A DNA stretch of 10,898 nt from Candidatus Bathyarchaeota archaeon (lineage in GTDB: Archaea > Thermoproteota > Bathyarchaeia > Bathyarchaeales > Bathycorpusculaceae), in contig PIYF01000009.1 of assembly GCA_003601875.1 (NCBI GenBank), positions 1 to 10,898 of the forward strand, in the 5' to 3' direction. Position 1 is the first letter of the stretch. The number at the start of each line of letters is the position of its first letter. The position numbers and the translations under genes are program-made. Positions 6,755 to 10,898 of the stretch are shown here, piece after piece. A model generated the notes under the pieces. It was not told the origin of the DNA. It saw nothing but the letters and a program-made list of their open reading frames with translations, and made no database searches.

Positions 6755-6778
6755 CTTTTAAATTTCTAAATTTTAAAG
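6755..6778. repeat. Near-perfect 24-bp palindrome over the purS promoter
   Basis: The 24 bp from 6755 to 6778 read CTTT-T-AAATTT-CT-AAATTT-T-AAAG. Only the two central bases and one symmetrical pair break the dyad. It covers the TATA box and extends to 8 bp before the purS ATG, where a bound repressor would block initiation. Low-complexity AT sequence yields such dyads by chance more often than mixed sequence. Confidence 0.45.
6756..6763 (+). promoter_or_regulatory. TATA box of purS-purL-purQ, leaderless start
   Basis: TTTTAAAT at 6756-6763 is centred 26 nt before the purS ATG, the archaeal TATA-to-start distance. Transcription would therefore begin at or within a base or two of the ATG. Consistent with that, no purine-rich ribosome binding site precedes the ATG (the bases before it are AAAGTTAGCTT). 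Confidence 0.65.
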
Positions 6779-6785
6779 TTAGCTT

Positions 6786-7034
6786 ATGAAGTATCATTTA
6801 AGAATAGAAGTTTGTTTAAAACCTGGACATAGCGACCCGGAAGGAGAAACAACAGCACATTTGTTAAAGGAACTCGGATATAAAGTTGAAAAAGTAAACG
6901 TAAGCAAAGTTTACACCGTAGTTTTAAACGCTGAATCCCGTGAAGAAGCTAAGGTTAAGGCTGAAGAAATGTGTAAAAGACTTTTAGCAAATCCAACCAA
7001 AGACCATTATGTTATAACGGTTGACGAGAAATGA
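6786..7034 (+). CDS. purS: FGAM synthase subunit PurS
   Basis: The 82-residue product has normal PurS length. It shows the family pattern: a first strand ending LKPGHSDPEG (residues 12-21), TTAHLLKELGYKVEKVNVSK (23-42), and LLANPTKDHYVITV near the end, matching the LLANP...Y.I motif. PurS dimers bridge PurL and PurQ and help channel ammonia in the three-protein FGAM synthase of archaea and Gram-positive bacteria. Its stop overlaps the purL ATG (ATGA, 7031-7034), so the two are translationally coupled. The gene appears to be read from a leaderless message. Confidence 0.95.
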   Translation: MKYHLRIEVCLKPGHSDPEGETTAHLLKELGYKVEKVNVSKVYTVVLNAESREEAKVKAEEMCKRLLANPTKDHYVITVDEK

Positions 7035-9412
7035 CTGGAAAATTATATGTCCGCCGAAAAACCTCATACTCAATTTTTGAGGTCAACATACTTGAAGCTG
7101 ATGACAAATCGCTTCTCAAGATAAGCAAAGAGCTTGGAATAGGCTTAAACCTTAAAGAAATGAAACGTGTTCAAGAATATTTTAGGAGGAAAGGGCGAAA
7201 CCCAACAGATGTGGAACTTCAAACAATTGGTCAAACATGGTCTGAACATTGCTTTCATAAGACTTTCAAAGGTGAAATCAAGTTTAATGGAAAATTAATA
7301 GATAGTCTTTTTAAAACTTACATAAGGAAAGCAACGGAAAAGATTAATCCTAAATGGTGTTTTTCAGTTTTCGAAGACAACGCCGGAATAGTTCACTTTG
7401 AAGACAATTATGGAATAGCCATAAAAGTTGAAACACATAATCATCCATCAGCAATAGAACCCTTTGGCGGTGCAGCTACGGGAGTAGGCGGAGTTATTCG
7501 TGACATCCTAGGTGTGTGGGCTGACCCAATAGCATGCATGGATGTTCTAGGGTTCGGTCCTCTAGACTATGATTATGAAAAGCTGCCGCCAGGGATTAAA
7601 CATCCCAGATACATATTTTCAGGTGTTGTAGCTGGAATTGGAAGTTATGGAAATAACATGGGAATCCCAACAGTGAATGGAGCCATATATTTTGATGAAA
7701 CATATGTTGGAAACGTTGTTGTTTACTGCGGATGCGTTGGACTTCTTCCCCTCGACAAGTTTAGAAGAAATGTAAAACCTGATGACATAATAGTCTTGGC
7801 TGGGGGTAAAACTGGGAGAGACGGGATACACGGTGTAACTTTCGCTTCAGCTGAACTAACAGAGAAATCTGAAGAAGTTTCAAGACCAGCAGTTCAGATA
7901 GCAAATCCAATTGAGGAGGAGAAACTTAAGAGGGCTATAATAAAAATTAGAGATCTAAAACTTGCTTCAGCTATAACTGATTTGGGAGGAGGAGGATTAT
8001 CCTCAGCGGTTGGTGAAACAGCTAAAAGGTTTGACTGCGGCGCCATCGTTGAGCTTGAAAAGGTTCCCCTAAAATATCCAGGTTTAGCTCCATGGGAAAT
8101 ATACGTTTCAGAATCTCAAGAACGGATGCTTCTAGCCGTACCCCCTAAAAACCTTAAACAAGTCCTAGAAATCTTTGAGGAGGAAAACAGTGAAGCAACA
8201 CCCATCGGAAAATACACCAATGACAAAATTTTGAAAATTTATTATAAAGGTGAAAAAGTTGCAGAGCTAGATATTCCATTCCTATTTGAACCGCCAAAAG
8301 TTGAAAGAACCGCCCACTATAAACCAATGAAATTTAATGAACCAAATTTTCCACAACCAGACAACTTAAACGAAGTTCTCCTAAAAATTTTAGCTTCACC
8401 CAACGTTGCAAGTAAGGAAAGCATCATAAGAACCTATGATCATGAAGTTAAGGGAAACACTGTGCTTAAACCATTACAGGGAGAAAAAGCAGGTCCAAAC
8501 GATGCAGCTATAATAAAACCTTTAGATTCTTCTTGGAAGGGAATCGTTCTCTCTTGTGGAATGAATCCGAATTACGGAAAAATAGACACTTACTGGATGG
8601 CTGCATCAGCTATAGATGAAGCCCTAAGGAATAATATTGCTGTTGGTGGTAGAAGAATAACCTTACTTGACAATTTCACTTGGGGAAATCCTGAAAAACC
8701 TGAAAGGCTTGGCAGCCTAGTGAGAGCTTGTGAAGCATGCTATGAGTTTGCAACAGCTTTTAAAGCACCTTTCATATCTGGAAAGGATAGCTTGTACAAT
8801 GAATCGCCTTTAGGGCCAGTTACCCCAACCCTTCTAATAACAGCTTTAGGAATAATTCCTGATGTTCGTTTAGCCGTTTCCATGGATGTTAAGGCTCCAG
8901 GCGATATAATCTACATGGTTGGAGAAACTTTCAAAGAGTTAGGTGGTTCCGAGTATTATAGGCTTAAGGGGTTAATTGGAAAATCTGTTCCTAAAGTGAG
9001 AGTGGACCAAGCAGTTAAAACTTTTAGAACATTAACTAAAGTGATAGATTTAGGGTTAATTAATGCTTGCCACGATTTGTCTGAAGGTGGGTTAGGAGTT
9101 GCAATTGCAGAGATGGCTTTCACAGGTGGTTACGGTGTAGAACTAAACCTTAAAGAAGTTCCAAGGAAAAACTTGAATCGTGACGATTTCATCCTTTTCT
9201 CCGAATCAAACAGCCGCTTCCTAGTTGAAGTTTCTGAAAAGGCTAGGGAAGAATTTGAAAAGTTGATGGAAGGAAACGTTTACGCCGAGATAGGGAAAGT
9301 TACAAGGGAAAATAGACTTTTCATTCAAGGGTTAAACGATAAGCCGGTTATTGACATTTCATTGAATGACTTGTTAAAAAGCTGGAAGCAAACGTTAAGC
9401 AGAGGTGTCTAA
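7031..9412 (+). CDS. purL: FGAM synthase, synthetase subunit PurL (small form)
   Basis: PurL uses ATP and ammonia from PurQ to turn FGAR into FGAM, step 4 of purine synthesis. The 793-residue product is the small, glutaminase-free form, slightly long, with about 25 extra N-terminal residues before the conserved part. Motifs in order: TWSEHCFHKTFKG (69-81), HNHPSAIEPFGGAATGVGG (136-154), DLGGGGLSSAVGE, then APWEIYVSESQERM, which closes the first half. The second half has KAGPNDAAI, GKDSLYNES and NACHDLSEGGLGVAIAEMAF. Both AIR-synthase-like halves are complete. No fused glutamine amidotransferase domain is present; purQ supplies it directly downstream. Overlap with purS and zero spacing to purQ indicate a coupled operon with roughly matched subunit output. 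Confidence 0.97.
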   Translation: MTGKLYVRRKTSYSIFEVNILEADDKSLLKISKELGIGLNLKEMKRVQEYFRRKGRNPTDVELQTIGQTWSEHCFHKTFKGEIKFNGKLIDSLFKTYIRKATEKINPKWCFSVFEDNAGIVHFEDNYGIAIKVETHNHPSAIEPFGGAATGVGGVIRDILGVWADPIACMDVLGFGPLDYDYEKLPPGIKHPRYIFSGVVAGIGSYGNNMGIPTVNGAIYFDETYVGNVVVYCGCVGLLPLDKFRRNVKPDDIIVLAGGKTGRDGIHGVTFASAELTEKSEEVSRPAVQIANPIEEEKLKRAIIKIRDLKLASAITDLGGGGLSSAVGETAKRFDCGAIVELEKVPLKYPGLAPWEIYVSESQERMLLAVPPKNLKQVLEIFEEENSEATPIGKYTNDKILKIYYKGEKVAELDIPFLFEPPKVERTAHYKPMKFNEPNFPQPDNLNEVLLKILASPNVASKESIIRTYDHEVKGNTVLKPLQGEKAGPNDAAIIKPLDSSWKGIVLSCGMNPNYGKIDTYWMAASAIDEALRNNIAVGGRRITLLDNFTWGNPEKPERLGSLVRACEACYEFATAFKAPFISGKDSLYNESPLGPVTPTLLITALGIIPDVRLAVSMDVKAPGDIIYMVGETFKELGGSEYYRLKGLIGKSVPKVRVDQAVKTFRTLTKVIDLGLINACHDLSEGGLGVAIAEMAFTGGYGVELNLKEVPRKNLNRDDFILFSESNSRFLVEVSEKAREEFEKLMEGNVYAEIGKVTRENRLFIQGLNDKPVIDISLNDLLKSWKQTLSRGV

Positions 9413-9415
9413 ATG
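9402..9415 (+). promoter_or_regulatory. Ribosome binding site of purQ
   Basis: GAGGTG at 9402-9407, at the end of purL, lies 5 nt before the purQ ATG at 9413. The purL TAA (9410-9412) directly precedes that ATG, so ribosomes finishing purL can restart at once. Confidence 0.65.
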
Positions 9416-10231
9416 AAAAGGAAGGAGATAAACGTCTGTGTTCTCCGCGTTGGCGGAACAAACTGTGATGCAGAAACGAAAAGGTCTCTTCAAGAGTTAG
9501 GTGTAAACGCTGAGGTAGTTCATGTAAACAAAATTGTTAAACAAAAGAACTTGTTGAATTATGACGCTTTAATTTTTCCTGGAGGATTCTCTTATGGAGA
9601 TTATGTGCGGGCTGGAGCCATATGGGCTAAATGGATAATTGCAAAGCTTGGTGAAGAGTTAAAAACGTTTGTTAGGGAGGAACGTCCAATTCTCGGAATC
9701 TGTAATGGTTTTCAGGTGCTTGTTGAAGCTGGTTTACTTCCAGGTTTTGAAGGAATAAGCATTTATCCGGAGGCAGCCTTAGCTACAAACTTTCCAATAG
9801 GTTACAATTGCCGTTGGATACATATCAAAAACGAAAACAATGGAAAATGCATTTTCACAAGAAAAATTTCGAGGGGAAAAGTTTTACGAATGCCCATCGC
9901 CCATTCTGAAGGAAGATTCATATTTGCAAAGGATAAGGAGGAAGAGTATTTGAAGAAACTTTACGAGAATGACCAACTTGTCTTTAGATATTGCGACGCA
10001 AACGGAGAATATGCTGAGGGAAAATATCCAATAAACCCCAACGGTTCATTTCACGATATAGCAGGCATATGCAATTCCAGTGGAACAGTTTTCGGTTTGA
10101 TGCCGCATCCTGAAAGAGCATTTTACTGGTGGCAACAACCCGATTGGACTAGACGGAAAAGGATGCATCAATACGGTGATGGAAAACTGATTTTTGAAAG
10201 TTTAATAGACTATTTAACTAAGAAGTTTTAA
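9413..10231 (+). CDS. purQ: FGAM synthase, glutaminase subunit PurQ
   Basis: PurQ is a class I glutamine amidotransferase that releases ammonia from glutamine for PurL. In 272 residues it has FPGGFSYGDYVRAGAIWAK (55-73), the nucleophile elbow LGICNGFQVL with Cys97, and the catalytic His232 and Glu234 in LMPHPERAFYWWQQPDW. The PIAHSEGRF segment (161-169) is also typical. It is longer than the roughly 225-residue bacterial form and resembles the longer archaeal versions. It follows purL with no gap and has its own ribosome binding site. Its last 18 bp overlap the end of the opposing PfkB-family gene, so part of its 3' end is antisense to that message. Confidence 0.96.
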   Translation: MKRKEINVCVLRVGGTNCDAETKRSLQELGVNAEVVHVNKIVKQKNLLNYDALIFPGGFSYGDYVRAGAIWAKWIIAKLGEELKTFVREERPILGICNGFQVLVEAGLLPGFEGISIYPEAALATNFPIGYNCRWIHIKNENNGKCIFTRKISRGKVLRMPIAHSEGRFIFAKDKEEEYLKKLYENDQLVFRYCDANGEYAEGKYPINPNGSFHDIAGICNSSGTVFGLMPHPERAFYWWQQPDWTRRKRMHQYGDGKLIFESLIDYLTKKF

Positions 10232-10898
10232 ATCGTCAAGATGTGGAAGCCCGGCTCGTGCACCCATCCGCATTATAGATTTGGAAGCAACAAAGTTTCC
10301 TATTAAACCACATTCGTAAAGGTTTTTTCCATTTATTAAACCGTAAAGGAAGCCTGCGCAGAAAGCATCTCCAGCGCCTGTTGTATCCACAACTTTCACT
10401 TTGAAAGCTTTAACTAAATGTTTCCCTTTTCCATCTGTCACGTAACAACCTTCACTGCCAAGTTTAACAGCTACTATCTTGACACCCATGTCTAGGAGAA
10501 AACTTGCATTTTCTCTATAATCCCCTTTTCCAGTTAATATTTCAAGCTCCCGTGCATTAGGCATCAAAACAAAAGTTCTGTTAAGGATTGGTTCTAATGC
10601 TTTTAATCCTTTTCTTGCATATAGTTCTCCCATGTCGAGGCTTACCTTAACATTTTCTGGAAGCGATTCCACAAGTTTTTTCTGTGCTTTAAATGGTTCG
10701 TCTCCGACGAAGGAGGTTAAATGTAAAATTTTTGTGTTAAAAGCATATTTTTTATTTATTTCTTCAAATCCTAAAGTGTCGTTAACGCCTGGGTCGACGT
10801 ATAACGCTCTGTTACCTTCATCATCCACAAATCCCATAACTGTTCCGCTTCTTCCCTCATCAGTCACTATTATTCCTTCTGTGTCAACACCTTCTCTT
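10214..10898 (-). CDS. PfkB/ribokinase-family sugar or nucleoside kinase (N-terminus off the window)
   Basis: The minus-strand frame is open to the right edge; 227 codons before the TAA are visible and about 70-90 N-terminal residues are likely missing. The upstream part reads REGVDTEGI, typical of PfkB proteins. The C-terminal PfkB signature DTTGAGDAFCAGFLYGL lies at about 10337-10387, with the catalytic Asp in GAGD. MPNARELEILTG and VAVKLGSEGCYV are the usual nucleotide-domain stretches. The GTG at 10867 is internal, not the start. The family phosphorylates sugars or nucleosides with ATP. The substrate cannot be read from the visible part; a role in nucleoside or ribose salvage would suit the purine neighbours, but the gene is convergent, not in their operon. 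It ends inside purQ. Confidence 0.9.
   Translation of the reverse strand, partial: REGVDTEGIIVTDEGRSGTVMGFVDDEGNRALYVDPGVNDTLGFEEINKKYAFNTKILHLTSFVGDEPFKAQKKLVESLPENVKVSLDMGELYARKGLKALEPILNRTFVLMPNARELEILTGKGDYRENASFLLDMGVKIVAVKLGSEGCYVTDGKGKHLVKAFKVKVVDTTGAGDAFCAGFLYGLINGKNLYECGLIGNFVASKSIMRMGARAGLPHLDDLKLLS

Noticed and set aside
1..10898. Search by eye for mobile elements, CRISPR arrays, tRNA or rRNA genes, and defence or toxin-antitoxin systems.
   Set aside because: No regularly spaced direct repeats, transposase motifs, tRNA-like cloverleaf or unexplained gene-free stretch above about 85 bp was found. The window is almost fully occupied by conserved metabolic genes.

Overview
The window looks like an AT-rich archaeal chromosome. 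Four things point that way: a korA-korB-korG set for ferredoxin-dependent 2-oxoacid oxidation, the three-part PurS/PurL/PurQ enzyme, a short winged-helix protein of a type common in archaea, and promoter-like TATA sites (TTTTAAAT) about 26 nt ahead of start codons, including an apparently leaderless purS. By overall resemblance I would guess a Bathyarchaeota-like TACK lineage, but this is recall rather than a search.

Layout: (1) 1-2663, minus strand: tldD followed by a pmbA/tldE-like gene that runs off the left edge; the two overlap by ATGA. (2) 2739-5230, plus strand: korA, korB and korG, a tight operon for a 2-oxoacid (probably 2-oxoglutarate):ferredoxin oxidoreductase, divergent from tldD. 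(3) 5231-5485 (possibly to 5536), minus strand: a small winged-helix DNA-binding protein whose stop codon abuts the korG stop. (4) 5621-10231, plus strand: purM under its own promoter, then purS-purL-purQ under a second one. (5) 10214-10898, minus strand: a PfkB-family sugar or nucleoside kinase that overlaps the end of purQ by 18 bp and runs off the right edge.

How the genes work together: PurS, PurL and PurQ form formylglycinamidine ribonucleotide (FGAM) synthase, step 4 of purine biosynthesis, and PurM closes the imidazole ring in step 5, so two consecutive steps are encoded side by side. KorABG would oxidise a 2-oxoacid to its acyl-CoA and reduce ferredoxin; no KorD ferredoxin subunit is present here. 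TldD and its partner form a heterodimeric metalloprotease for small peptides. The winged-helix gene is divergent from purM across a short gap holding an inverted repeat, so it is a candidate local regulator.

The gene content is housekeeping. I found no mobile elements, CRISPR arrays, RNA genes or defence systems, and no gap above about 85 bp. The points worth a second look are start codons (two TTG starts with well-placed ribosome binding sites, and a purM ATG lying inside a TATA box), short dyad symmetries in three promoters, and tail-to-tail gene contacts.
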